The notes beneath the pieces were generated by a model, which had not been told where the DNA came from, did not search any database, and saw nothing but the letters and a program-made list of their open reading frames with translations. The translations under genes were made by a program, and so were the position numbers. Below are positions 17,638-26,303 of a stretch of DNA of 31,593 bases, piece after piece (the stretch's first letter is position 1; each line of letters starts with the position of its first letter). This DNA is from an uncultured Anaerococcus sp. GTDB taxonomy: Bacteria > Bacillota_A > Clostridia > Tissierellales > Peptoniphilaceae. The stretch is from NCBI GenBank assembly GCA_902488555.1, contig CABTWT010000004.1:1-31593 (forward strand), in the 5' to 3' direction.

Positions 17638-20600
17638 TTATTCATTTTCAATATCTTCGTAGTCTTTATCAGAATTTTCAAAATAATCTGAAGAATCTCC
17701 CAAGATAGATTCATCATCATTTTCAGAATCACTGTAGGAATCATCCCCATCATCATCGGTAAAACTTTCATCTAAAGCTTCTGCTTCTTCGCTTGAAATA
17801 GTCCTTATAGCAGAATTGTTATTGGAAGTATTTGTTTCTATAAGATTTCTAACATCTTCTTCATTATCTTCTTCAATAGCATCAATTCTTGAAAGATCAT
17901 CTTCTTCAGCCTCTAAATCAACGGGGTTTCCATCATCATCTAAAACTTCTATTTCTAAAGCTAAAGATTGCAATTCTTTTATTAAAACCTTAAAAGATTC
18001 TGGAATGCTCGGTTGTGGAATATTTTCACCTTTAACTATAGCTTCATAAGTCTTTACACGTCCTACAATATCATCAGATTTTACAGTTAGCATTTCTTGT
18101 AAGGTGTAAGATGCACCATAAGCTTCAAGAGCCCAAACTTCCATTTCTCCAAATCTTTGTCCACCAAATTGTGCCTTTCCTCCTAGGGGTTGTTGAGTAA
18201 CCAGTGAGTAAGGTCCTGTTGAACGAGCATGGATTTTTTCATCAACTAAATGGTGAAGTTTTAACATATACATATATCCAACAGTTACAGGATGGTCAAA
18301 TTCTTCTCCAGTTCTTCCGTCACGAAGTTGTATTTTTCCATCATGAGGATATCCTGCTTTTTCAAGAGATTCAAAAATATCTGATTCATTAGCCCCATCA
18401 AAAACTGGTGTGGCTACGTGCCATCCGAGTTTTTTTGCAGCAAGACCCAAGTGAACTTCTAACACTTGTCCTAAGTTCATACGGCTAGGAACTCCTAGAG
18501 GATTTAATACAATTTGAATAGGCGTACCATCAGGCATATAAGGCATATCTTCTTTAGGAAGCACCCTTGATATAACCCCTTTGTTACCGTGACGACCACA
18601 CATCTTATCTCCAACTTGGATTTTTCTTTTTGTAGCTACAAAAACTCTTACCATTTCATTGACGCCTGGTTGCAATTCATCGCCTTCAGACCTTTTGAAA
18701 GTTTTAACATCTACAACAATTCCATGTTCTCCATGAGGTAGTCTTAGTGATGTGTCACGTACTTCACGAGCCTTTTCACCGAATATAGACCTTAAAAGTC
18801 TTTCTTCAGCAGAAAGTTCTGTTTCTCCCTTCGGTGTTACCTTTCCAACTAAAATATCTCCAGGTTTAACCTCAGCCCCGATTCTTACTACTCCAAGTTC
18901 ATCTAAGTCCTTAAGCATATCATCCCCAACATTAGGAATGTCACGAGTGATTTCTTCAGGTCCTAATTTTGTATCACGAGCTTCAGACTCATATTCTTCA
19001 ATATGAAGAGAAGTTAAAGTATCATTAATAACTAATTCTTGATTAACCAAAACAGCATCTTCATAGTTGTAGCCTTCCCAGTTCATGAAAGCTATTAAAA
19101 TATTTTTACCAAGTGCCATTTCTCCCATATCGGTAGATGGACCATCAGCAATTATTTCACCTTTCTTAACCTTTTGTCCTTCATTTACGATAGGTCTTTG
19201 GTTAATGGTTGTGCCTTGGTTGCCTCCTACAAACTTATGAAGTTTATAGGTATCAAGAACTTTATCTTTATCTCTACGAAGTTCTATGTGCGTTGCATCA
19301 ACTTTTTCTATAACACCATCATCAGTTGAAACAATTACAACACCTGAGTCTTTAGCTGCCCTGTATTCAATACCTGTACCTACAATAGGTGCTTGTGTTG
19401 AAAGTAGCGGTACGGCTTGTCTTTGCATGTTGGCGCCCATTAAAGCTCTGTTGGCATCATCATTTTCAAGGAAAGGAATCATAGAAGTTCCGACAGCAAC
19501 AATTTGTTGAGGAGAAACATCCATGTAGGTAACATCTTTTACATCAAATATATCTACAATGCCTTCATGACCTCTACAAGCAATTCTCTTTTCTAAGAAT
19601 CTTCCATCTTCATCAAGTTTTTCATAGGATTGAGCAATAATTTGCTCATATTCTACATCAGCAGTTAAATATTCAATTTTATCTGTAACAACTCCATCTA
19701 CAACTTTTCTGTAAGGAGTTTCTATAAATCCATATTCATTAATTCTGGCATAGGTTGTTAAAGAAGTGATTAATCCTATATTAGGTCCTTCCGGAGTTTC
19801 TATAGGGCACATTCTTCCATAGTGTGAGTTATGGACGTCACGCACTTCAAAACCAGCCCTGTCTCTACTCAACCCACCAGGTCCTAGTGCAGATAACCTT
19901 CTTTTGTGAGTTAATTCTGACAAGGGGTTGTTTTGGTCCATAAATTGTGAAAGTTGTGAAGAACCGAAAAATTCTTTAATGGCAGCCGTAACAGGTCTTA
20001 TATTTATAAGAGATTGAGGTGTTGTAGCTTCAACATCCTGTACAGTCATTCTTTCACGAATAACACGTTCCATTCTGGAAATACCGATTCTGAATTGATT
20101 TTGAAGAAGTTCACCAACTGATCTAATTCTTCTATTTCCTAGATGGTCAATGTCATCTGTATAGCCAACTCCATCCATAAGATTAAATTCATAATTTATA
20201 GCAGCGACAATATCATCTACTACTATATGTTTTGGACTTAATTCGTTGTGTCTTTTCTTTAATTCTTCTTTTAACGCTTCTTCATCTGAGCCAAATTCTT
20301 CATAGATTGATTGGAATAAGGGGAAATAAATTTTTTCCCTAAAACCTAACTCTTCTAATGTAAAGTTAAGCCCAAAGGATGAAGGTATACAGAAATTATT
20401 TCCAATTACAATAACTTCTCTTGATTCAGATTCATCAAAAGGATTTAAAACCTTCAAAAGAATTCTGTTTATACCTGCATTCTCAATCTCAAAAGCTTTT
20501 GCTCTATCTAAAGTTTCTCCTTTTTCTGCAATTATTTCTCCAGTAAGAGGATTAACTGCATCTTCAGCTAGTATATTATTTTCAATTCTAGCTTCTATTC

Positions 20601-21435
20601 CTAATTTTTTATTAAACTTATATCTACCAACTCTTGCAAGATCATATCTTCTGTCATCAAAAAACATATTTTCAAATAATGATTTTGCACTGTCAAGGGT
20701 TGGTGGTTCGCCAGGTCTTAGTTTTTTATAAATTTCAAGTAAAGCTTCTGTTTTATTTGAAGTTGTATCTTTTTCAAAAGTTTTTGTTAAAGCTTCACTT
20801 TCCCCTAAGATATCTGTAATTTCACGATTGCTTTCAACACCTATTGCACGAGCAAGAATTGTTATAGGTATTTTTCTTGTTCTATCAATACGAACGTTGA
20901 TAACACCTGCTGCATCAGTTTCAAATTCAAGCCATGCTCCACGATTAGGTATAAGAGTTGAAGAATAAAGTTTCTTACCTGTCTTATCCCTTTCTTCCTT
21001 AAAATAAGCTCCTGGGCTTCTAACAAGTTGTGATACTACAACACGTTCAGCTCCGTTTATAACAAAGGTTCCTGTTGGAGTCATTAAGGGTAAATCACCC
21101 ATAAAAACTTCTTGTTCCTTTACTTCGCCTGTTTCGGTGTTAATCAGCCTGACTTTTACTTTAAGAGGTGCGCAATAATTGGTATCTCTTTGTTTTGATT
21201 CATCAATATCATATTTAATATCATCTGAAATATAATAATCAACGAACTCTAAAATTAATTTACCTGAGTAATCTTCAATAGGAGAGACATCATCGAAAAC
21301 TTCCTTAAGCCCTTCTTTAATGAACCAGTCAAAAGAAGAAGTCTGCACGTCAAGGAGGTTTGGTAAACTCATTACCTCTTCTACTCGAGAAAAACTCATT
21401 CTCTCACGTTTCCCATATTTCACAGGATGTACCAT
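17638..21435 (-). CDS. rpoB: DNA-directed RNA polymerase subunit beta
   Basis: Beta carries the rifampicin pocket and part of the active site of RNA polymerase. The 1265 residues are longer than usual because of the tail. The core is typical: [14 protein letters not shown] near 125, the rifampicin region [20 protein letters not shown] followed by [10 protein letters not shown] (about residues 488-518), [13 protein letters not shown] near 945, and [20 protein letters not shown] near 1085. In the rifampicin region the positions equivalent to E. coli D516, H526 and S531 keep the susceptible residues. After the conserved end ([15 protein letters not shown]) comes a tail of about 105 residues dominated by D, E, S and N, longer than the acidic tails I know from other Firmicutes. 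The start ATG is at 21435. A promoter candidate and a weak hairpin lie upstream. Confidence 0.98.
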   Translation of the reverse strand: MVHPVKYGKRERMSFSRVEEVMSLPNLLDVQTSSFDWFIKEGLKEVFDDVSPIEDYSGKLILEFVDYYISDDIKYDIDESKQRDTNYCAPLKVKVRLINTETGEVKEQEVFMGDLPLMTPTGTFVINGAERVVVSQLVRSPGAYFKEERDKTGKKLYSSTLIPNRGAWLEFETDAAGVINVRIDRTRKIPITILARAIGVESNREITDILGESEALTKTFEKDTTSNKTEALLEIYKKLRPGEPPTLDSAKSLFENMFFDDRRYDLARVGRYKFNKKLGIEARIENNILAEDAVNPLTGEIIAEKGETLDRAKAFEIENAGINRILLKVLNPFDESESREVIVIGNNFCIPSSFGLNFTLEELGFREKIYFPLFQSIYEEFGSDEEALKEELKKRHNELSPKHIVVDDIVAAINYEFNLMDGVGYTDDIDHLGNRRIRSVGELLQNQFRIGISRMERVIRERMTVQDVEATTPQSLINIRPVTAAIKEFFGSSQLSQFMDQNNPLSELTHKRRLSALGPGGLSRDRAGFEVRDVHNSHYGRMCPIETPEGPNIGLITSLTTYARINEYGFIETPYRKVVDGVVTDKIEYLTADVEYEQIIAQSYEKLDEDGRFLEKRIACRGHEGIVDIFDVKDVTYMDVSPQQIVAVGTSMIPFLENDDANRALMGANMQRQAVPLLSTQAPIVGTGIEYRAAKDSGVVIVSTDDGVIEKVDATHIELRRDKDKVLDTYKLHKFVGGNQGTTINQRPIVNEGQKVKKGEIIADGPSTDMGEMALGKNILIAFMNWEGYNYEDAVLVNQELVINDTLTSLHIEEYESEARDTKLGPEEITRDIPNVGDDMLKDLDELGVVRIGAEVKPGDILVGKVTPKGETELSAEERLLRSIFGEKAREVRDTSLRLPHGEHGIVVDVKTFKRSEGDELQPGVNEMVRVFVATKRKIQVGDKMCGRHGNKGVISRVLPKEDMPYMPDGTPIQIVLNPLGVPSRMNLGQVLEVHLGLAAKKLGWHVATPVFDGANESDIFESLEKAGYPHDGKIQLRDGRTGEEFDHPVTVGYMYMLKLHHLVDEKIHARSTGPYSLVTQQPLGGKAQFGGQRFGEMEVWALEAYGASYTLQEMLTVKSDDIVGRVKTYEAIVKGENIPQPSIPESFKVLIKELQSLALEIEVLDDDGNPVDLEAEEDDLSRIDAIEEDNEEDVRNLIETNTSNNNSAIRTISSEEAEALDESFTDDDGDDSYSDSENDDESILGDSSDYFENSDKDYEDIENE

Positions 21436-21469
21436 TTTTTCACCCTAGCCTTTCATGGTTTATTAGAAA

Positions 21470-21495
21470 ATTAGAGGACACTATTCCACTCTAAT
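21470..21495 (-). promoter_or_regulatory. Weak hairpin in the rpoB leader
   Basis: Minus strand: ATTAGAG, 12-base loop, CTCTAAT, followed by a short TTT run. It lies between the predicted transcription start and the ATG at 21435. It might be a weak attenuator; stem and T-tract are both modest. Confidence 0.3.
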
Positions 21496-21514
21496 TATTA
21501 TTATGCAAATAATA

Positions 21515-21543
21515 ATTTTAACATATCAATACCATATATTCAA
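21515..21543 (-). promoter_or_regulatory. Candidate rpoB promoter
   Basis: Minus strand: TTGAAT (21538-21543), 17-base spacer, TAAAAT (21515-21520), with an extended -10 TG one base upstream. It gives a leader of about 75 bases. Confidence 0.55.
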
Positions 21544-21592
21544 TATGCTTTTAGTAAATAATTTTCGGGAATAAATTTCTAAAAAAGCTTCT

Positions 21593-21638
21593 AAAAAAAA
21601 GATGAAAAGTATAGAAAATATCTAAACTTTTCACCTTT
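21593..21638 (-). terminator. Terminator of the ftsE-ftsX-M23-S41 unit
   Basis: Minus strand: a 13-bp stem (AAAGGTGAAAAGT opposite ACTTTTCATCTTT, one G-U pair), loop of about 15 bases, followed by five or more T. It starts a few bases after the S41 protease stop. Confidence 0.85.
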
Positions 21639-21642
21639 TTAA

Positions 21643-22800
21643 TTATTTTTTTAATATTTCAAGAGCTTTTTGCAGTTGTGTATCAGTATCAAGAAAATCT
21701 ACTCCTATACCCTTAATACCTTCCGGCTCTTTAACTTTTATATCGGGTTCGATACCAAGTTTATGGATACTTTTCCCACTTGGAGTAAAGTATGCTGCTG
21801 TCGTTAATTTCAAGCCACTTCCTTTCGCTAATGGAAATACAGTTTGAACAATTCCTTTTCCATAGGATTTTTCTCCAACAATAGTGGCTCTTTTATAATC
21901 TCTTATAGCTCCTGCTACAATTTCAGATGCTGATGCAGATCCTCCATTTTGTAAGACAACCATTTTTGTATCTACATAATTTTTATCTGATTTATATTCT
22001 TCAATAATCTTATTTTGATTATCTTTTAAGGTAACTATAACTCCTTCAGGAAGAATTTTATCACATATACCAACTGCTGCATCTACAACTCCACCAGGAT
22101 TACCTCTTAAATCAAGAATTATACCCGACTTATTTTTTTTCACTAAATCATCAAGGGCTTTGCCAAACTCTTTATCTGTATCTTCATCGAAAACAGTTAT
22201 CCCTATATAACCAATTTCTCCTAATTCTTTTTCTATAACAGATGCTATTTTAACTTGATCTCTTTTTACACTAATTTCTTGAGGTTTTTTACTTCCATTT
22301 TTTAAAACTAAGAGTTTAACTAAAGAATCTTTTTCTCCCCTGATGGCTTTTGAAGCTTCAGTAATATTATCACCTGTATAGTCCTTACCATTTATTTGCA
22401 GTATTTTATCCCCTGAATTTAGACCAGCCTTCTCAGCTGGTGAACCTTTTATTGGCGAGATTACTGTTATTAGACCATCTTCACCAGGTGCTATATAAAC
22501 TCCAATGCCGAAAAATTTACCTGTAGTTTCTTCTGTTAAGGCATCCATCTCTTCAGGCGATAAATACTCTGAATATGGGTCTTTAAGAGAAGCTACAGCT
22601 CCTTTTAATTCTCCAATTTCAAAATTTTTCTCATCAACTTTAAAAAGATAGTGTTTTTTTATGAAATTTTCCAACTGAACTATATTGTTAAATTTATCAG
22701 TCGTCCCTAAAAATAAACCGTGTAAGGTTATAAATCTTGTTGCAATATTTGTCAAAATTAATATTGCAAGAAAAATGATTATTCGTTTTGTTTTTTTCAT
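21643..22800 (-). CDS. S41 family carboxy-terminal processing protease (Ctp)
   Basis: A secreted, membrane-tethered PDZ serine protease that trims or degrades envelope proteins. Residues 7-27 form a hydrophobic N-terminal segment (signal anchor). A PDZ domain lies at about 95-180 (GIGVYIAPGEDG, SPAEKAGLNSGDKILQING). The S41 core follows, with ILDLRGNPGG (228-237), the nucleophile region GGSASASE (S290) and GEKSYGKG (K315); the 25-residue spacing between Ser and Lys fits the family dyad. The 385-residue length is slightly below the common 400-500. Its ATG overlaps the stop of the M23 gene by one base (TAATG), so translation is coupled. In Bacillus subtilis ctpB also sits after ftsEX. A likely substrate is a wall hydrolase or its regulator, perhaps its operon neighbour; this is inference. 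Confidence 0.93.
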   Translation of the reverse strand: MKKTKRIIIFLAILILTNIATRFITLHGLFLGTTDKFNNIVQLENFIKKHYLFKVDEKNFEIGELKGAVASLKDPYSEYLSPEEMDALTEETTGKFFGIGVYIAPGEDGLITVISPIKGSPAEKAGLNSGDKILQINGKDYTGDNITEASKAIRGEKDSLVKLLVLKNGSKKPQEISVKRDQVKIASVIEKELGEIGYIGITVFDEDTDKEFGKALDDLVKKNKSGIILDLRGNPGGVVDAAVGICDKILPEGVIVTLKDNQNKIIEEYKSDKNYVDTKMVVLQNGGSASASEIVAGAIRDYKRATIVGEKSYGKGIVQTVFPLAKGSGLKLTTAAYFTPSGKSIHKLGIEPDIKVKEPEGIKGIGVDFLDTDTQLQKALEILKK

Positions 22801-24002
22801 TATATATATCCTAAGGGGTTAACAGGTTGTCCGTTAACTCTTACTTCAAAGTGCAGGTGAGGCCCTGTTGAAAGACCAGTCGAACCTATAAATGATACAA
22901 CATCTCCTGCTTTTACCTTTTGTCCTACACTTACATTTACTCTTGAATTATGTGCATAAACTGTAACTATGTCCCCATGATCAACCATTACAACATTGCC
23001 ATATCCTGACATTTGTCTTGCCATAATTACTGTTCCTGATGCTGCTGCAACAACTGGAGTTCCAGCCGGTCCAGGAATATCTACACCTGAGTGAAATCTA
23101 TAAATCTTTAAAATTGGATGAAATCTTTGACCAAAAGGAGAAGAAATTCTTGTATGTCCAGGTACTGGCCAATTTAGTTTGCCTGCTGCTCTTGGGCTTG
23201 GGGCAATATTCATACCTTGTCCTGACTTAGCCATTTTTTTTGCATTTTCTTTTTGAATTTCTTTTTTGATTTGTTCTTGTAACTTGACAATTTCAGAATC
23301 AAGATTATCCCATTGAGCCTGAGCTTTGTTATATTCCTCTCTATATAAGTCAATATTTTCTTGTAGCTTACTTATATATTGATTTTTAGCTTCAATAGCT
23401 GTTTGATAATTACTTCTTTCAATCACTAGAGAAGTCTTTTTTGCATTAACAACATTTCTGTCATTTGTTAATTTTTCTTTAGCCATTTTAATAGTTTTAA
23501 TTTGTTGGCTTATATAATTAATTAAATCCCTGTCTGCCTGTGCAATTCTAGATATATTCTTGTTATTTTTTAATAAATCCTCAATAGATTTAGAATTCAT
23601 TATAACTTCCAAATATCTTATATTGCCCCTTTTATACATTTCTCTTATTCTAACTCTGAAAAGGTCAATATTATCATCTAAATTTTTTTGAGCTTCATTT
23701 AATTTTTTTTGATTTTTCTCTATTTCAATATTTAATTTGTCAATATCTTTTTGTAAACTTGTAATTTGAGTAGTTGTGTTGTTAATTTTAGAATCAAGCT
23801 TATCAATTTCTTTTTCCACATCTGTGACTTGACCTTGAGTATTCTTGATCTTCTCCTTTTTCAATTGCATTTGAGATTTAACTTTTTCTTTTTCCTTTTT
23901 CTTTTGTTCTTGTTGCTTTTTCAACTGAGCACTATCCGCAAAAACAGAAGTAAAAAGTAAAAGTACTAAAAAAATTACAAATTTTCTTTTATTTTTAAAC
24001 AT
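22800..24002 (-). CDS. Coiled-coil M23 peptidoglycan hydrolase (EnvC/PcsB-like partner of FtsEX)
   Basis: Predicted secreted endopeptidase or activator that cuts peptidoglycan under FtsEX control. I place the start at ATG 24002 ([11 protein letters not shown]), whose AGGTGG overlaps the ftsX stop; an in-phase upstream start would add 25 residues that spoil the signal peptide. Of 400 residues, 1-24 are a signal peptide, about 25-270 a long coiled coil rich in K, E, Q and N, then an M23 (LytM) domain at about 285-400. The zinc ligands look intact: HSGVD (H304, D308) and HLHFEV (H382, H384). E. coli EnvC lacks these ligands, so this protein is more likely to be an active hydrolase. It is flanked by ftsX and the S41 protease. 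The partnership with FtsX rests on gene order and the coiled coil, as in known FtsEX systems. Confidence 0.93.
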   Translation of the reverse strand: MFKNKRKFVIFLVLLLFTSVFADSAQLKKQQEQKKKEKEKVKSQMQLKKEKIKNTQGQVTDVEKEIDKLDSKINNTTTQITSLQKDIDKLNIEIEKNQKKLNEAQKNLDDNIDLFRVRIREMYKRGNIRYLEVIMNSKSIEDLLKNNKNISRIAQADRDLINYISQQIKTIKMAKEKLTNDRNVVNAKKTSLVIERSNYQTAIEAKNQYISKLQENIDLYREEYNKAQAQWDNLDSEIVKLQEQIKKEIQKENAKKMAKSGQGMNIAPSPRAAGKLNWPVPGHTRISSPFGQRFHPILKIYRFHSGVDIPGPAGTPVVAAASGTVIMARQMSGYGNVVMVDHGDIVTVYAHNSRVNVSVGQKVKAGDVVSFIGSTGLSTGPHLHFEVRVNGQPVNPLGYI

Positions 24003-24010
24003 TAAACCAC

Positions 24011-24913
24011 CTAAACATTTAAGAATCTCTTTGTAGAAAATAAAGAACCTAAATAACCGATACCTATTCCTATACATAGATATACAATAAATAAGTCATT
24101 CTTAACAAGTTCCACACCCACAAGATCTATATTAGTAATCTTAAAAAGTTCCATATTTATTCTTTCAAATAAATATGAATAAAAATTCACTGTTAAAAAT
24201 GTTGCTATTAAAGCTCCAAAAACACCAAAGAGTATTCCCTCTATAAGAAAAGGTCCTCTTATATAAGAATTAGTTGCTCCTATATATCTCATTATAGAAA
24301 TTTCATTTTCTCTATTTGCAATGGCTATTTTAATAGTATTATGCATAATTAGTACAGAAACCAAAAATAATATGGCTACAATTGCAATTCCTACATACTT
24401 AAGACCATTCTCAAATCTCATCATTTTACTTATAAAATCATATTGATATTCAACATCTTCAACTATAGGTAAATCTTTATATTTGTTTTTTACATCTAAA
24501 CCTTGAGAAAGTTCTTTCATTTCCACTGTGATAGAAGCTGGAAGTGGATTGCCACCAGGCATATCTTCAAAAACAGAAACATCTTCGCCAAAACCTTCTT
24601 TAAATTCTTCTAAGGCATCTTCTCTTGATATATAATCAATTTTTTTAACTCTTGCATCTTCTGTCAGTTCTTTAATAAAATTATTCACATCAACAGCAGG
24701 TGCATCATCTTTAAGATAAAAAACAAGCTTATCGAGTTTTTCTCCTGTCTGATAAACCATGGCATTAAGATTTAAAACTAGAAGCAAAACAACACCTAAT
24801 AAGGTCAACATAGCCGCTATAGAAATAGTTGAAGTAAATGCCATTGTCTTATTACGCCATAAACTTTTAAATGCCTCTTTGCATACATTAATCAGTTGTC
24901 GTACAAGTCTCAC
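24011..24913 (-). CDS. ftsX: Cell division membrane protein FtsX
   Basis: FtsX is the membrane half of the FtsEX ABC system, which passes ATP-driven movement to wall hydrolases outside the cell. The product has 300 residues with a GTG start at 24913, eight bases after GGGTGG; another in-phase GTG at 24925 is possible but its ribosome binding site would be too close. Membrane segments: about 25-48 ([19 protein letters not shown]), 170-195, 220-245 and 270-290, with a large outer loop from about 50 to 165. The motif [21 protein letters not shown] is typical of FtsX/MacB-type permeases. It overlaps the end of ftsE by 26 bases, and its stop is eight bases before the M23 gene, so all are translated together. 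Confidence 0.95.
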   Translation of the reverse strand: MRLVRQLINVCKEAFKSLWRNKTMAFTSTISIAAMLTLLGVVLLLVLNLNAMVYQTGEKLDKLVFYLKDDAPAVDVNNFIKELTEDARVKKIDYISREDALEEFKEGFGEDVSVFEDMPGGNPLPASITVEMKELSQGLDVKNKYKDLPIVEDVEYQYDFISKMMRFENGLKYVGIAIVAILFLVSVLIMHNTIKIAIANRENEISIMRYIGATNSYIRGPFLIEGILFGVFGALIATFLTVNFYSYLFERINMELFKITNIDLVGVELVKNDLFIVYLCIGIGIGYLGSLFSTKRFLNV

Positions 24914-25589
24914 AATAGTATCCACCCTTCTCTATATTTCCAACAATATTACCATCTTTTAATGTAACAACATGCTTTTTCATCTCATTAACTATATTAA
25001 CTGCATGAGATGCCATAATTACTGTTGTTCCTTGATCGTTAATATTAGCTAAAGCTTTCATTATATCCCAAGCTGTATTTTCGTCTAAATTTCCAGTAGG
25101 TTCATCACATACTAAAATAGGAGCATTATTAACTATTGCTCTAGCAATAGCAACTCTTTGGCTTTCTCCTCCTGATAGCTCATCAAGATGAGCTTTTTTC
25201 TTATCCGATAAACTGACAAGGTCAAGAGCTCTTCCAACATTTCTATTTATTTCCCTACGACTCGCTCCAATAATTTCAAGGGCATATGCAACATTTTCAA
25301 AGACAGTTTTTTTAGGTAAAAGTCTAAAATCTTGAAAAACCACTGAAATATTTCTCCTAAGTCTAGGCACTTGATATTCAGATATTTTACTTAAATCTAT
25401 ATCATCAATTAAAATTCTTCCACGACTTACTTTCTCTTCTCTAATAAGTAATTTAATCAAGGTAGATTTTCCAGCCCCCGATGGACCTACAAAAAATACA
25501 AAATCTCCTTTTGGTATTTGTAAATTAATATTTGAAAGAGCACGAGTTCCATTATCGTATTCTTTATATACATTATCAAATTTAATCAT
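24888..25589 (-). CDS. ftsE: Cell division ATP-binding protein FtsE
   Basis: Cytoplasmic ATPase that drives FtsX. The product has 233 residues. Walker A GPSGAGKS (35-42), Q-loop VVFQDFRLLP (83-92, with the FtsE-type FRLLP), signature LSGGE (138-142), Walker B ILVCDEPTGNLD (158-169) and switch histidine SH (H195) are all present. The start ATG at 25589 follows AAAGGA. It is the first gene of the ftsE-ftsX-M23-S41 unit; the C-terminus is read through the ftsX start region. It ends with a short cysteine-containing tail (CETCTTTD) created by that overlap. Confidence 0.96.
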   Translation of the reverse strand: MIKFDNVYKEYDNGTRALSNINLQIPKGDFVFFVGPSGAGKSTLIKLLIREEKVSRGRILIDDIDLSKISEYQVPRLRRNISVVFQDFRLLPKKTVFENVAYALEIIGASRREINRNVGRALDLVSLSDKKKAHLDELSGGESQRVAIARAIVNNAPILVCDEPTGNLDENTAWDIMKALANINDQGTTVIMASHAVNIVNEMKKHVVTLKDGNIVGNIEKGGYYCETCTTTD

Positions 25590-25616
25590 AATAATCCTTT
25601 CTACATTTCTCTATAG

Positions 25617-25645
25617 ATTATATTACAAAATGTTTACAATTTACA
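25617..25645 (-). promoter_or_regulatory. Candidate ftsE promoter
   Basis: Minus strand: TGTAAA (25640-25645), 17-base spacer, TATAAT (25617-25622), 28 bases before the ftsE ATG. The -10 is perfect and the -35 weak. Confidence 0.45.
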
Positions 25646-25648
25646 GAG

Positions 25649-25672
25649 GAAATTTATAAATGTATAAATTTC
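25649..25672. promoter_or_regulatory. AT-rich inverted repeat upstream of ftsE promoter
   Basis: GAAATTTATA, loop AATG, TATAAATTTC: a perfect 10-bp repeat just upstream of the candidate -35. There is no T-run. It may be an operator, or only AT-rich symmetry. Confidence 0.35.
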
Positions 25673-25680
25673 TATATATA

Positions 25681-25704
25681 AAAAACCGACTAAAAAGCCG
25701 GTTT
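25681..25704 (-). terminator. Terminator after signal peptidase I
   Basis: Minus strand: AACCGGCT, loop TTTT, AGTCGGTT (one G-U pair), followed by T-rich sequence. It ends the lepB transcript just before the ftsE region. Confidence 0.88.
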
Positions 25705-25706
25705 AA

Positions 25707-26249
25707 TTATTTATCAATTTTGCCAAAATCTTTAAATGGATAAATTCTATTTTTTGTTGCTCCAATTAATGCTTTTTCCTTTATGGGTCCGAAATTTCTG
25801 CAATCATAGGAACCAGGTCTGTTATCTCCCATTAGGAAATATTCATCCTTTCCAAGTTTCCAGGTGTTTTCATCATAGGAATCTGTATATACACCCTCTT
25901 GTAAATAATTTTCATCTAATTCTTTGCCATTAACATAAACCTTACCCGACTCAATATGAACTTCATCTCCAGGTTCACCAATAAGTCTTTTTATCAGATT
26001 TTTATTGTCTTCAGGACTCTTAAATATAACAATTTGTCCTCTTTTATAATTATGGGTCCAATCGACTATTCTATCTACAAGCACAAGATCCTTAGGATAA
26101 AGAGTAGGAAACATAGATGTTTGATTTACTACAGCTAAGTTAAAAACAAAATTTCTTATTATTAAAGCTATCACTACAGCAGAAATTACAACTTTTAAAT
26201 CATCCATAAGACTTGATTTTTTCTTTTCTTCTTTATTAACTTCATTCAT
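25707..26249 (-). CDS. lepB: Type I signal peptidase
   Basis: Membrane enzyme that removes signal peptides from exported proteins, including, presumably, the secreted proteins in this window. The product has 180 residues, the short Gram-positive form, with one N-terminal membrane segment at about 18-40. The catalytic serine is S45 in TSMFPTL and the general-base lysine K87 in IKRLIGEPGD; box E reads GDNRPGSYDCR near 142-152. The start ATG at 26249 follows AAGGTG; an overlapping ATG at 26253 is out of phase. It follows the phosphodiester glycosidase gene by 54 bases and is closed by a strong terminator. Confidence 0.96.
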   Translation of the reverse strand: MNEVNKEEKKKSSLMDDLKVVISAVVIALIIRNFVFNLAVVNQTSMFPTLYPKDLVLVDRIVDWTHNYKRGQIVIFKSPEDNKNLIKRLIGEPGDEVHIESGKVYVNGKELDENYLQEGVYTDSYDENTWKLGKDEYFLMGDNRPGSYDCRNFGPIKEKALIGATKNRIYPFKDFGKIDK

Positions 26250-26265
26250 TCATATCACCTTAAAC

Positions 26266-26294
26266 ATTATAATCCTAATAAATAATATAGTAAA
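26266..26294 (-). promoter_or_regulatory. Possible lepB promoter
   Basis: Minus strand: TTTACT (26289-26294), 17-base spacer, TATAAT (26266-26271). The leader would be only about 10-15 bases, just enough for the ribosome binding site, so this is tentative. Confidence 0.35.
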
Positions 26295-26303
26295 TGTTCT
26301 ATT

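Noticed and set aside
24003..24077. Upstream in-phase start for the M23 protein
   Set aside because: It lies inside ftsX and would bury the signal peptide; ATG 24002 has its own ribosome binding site.
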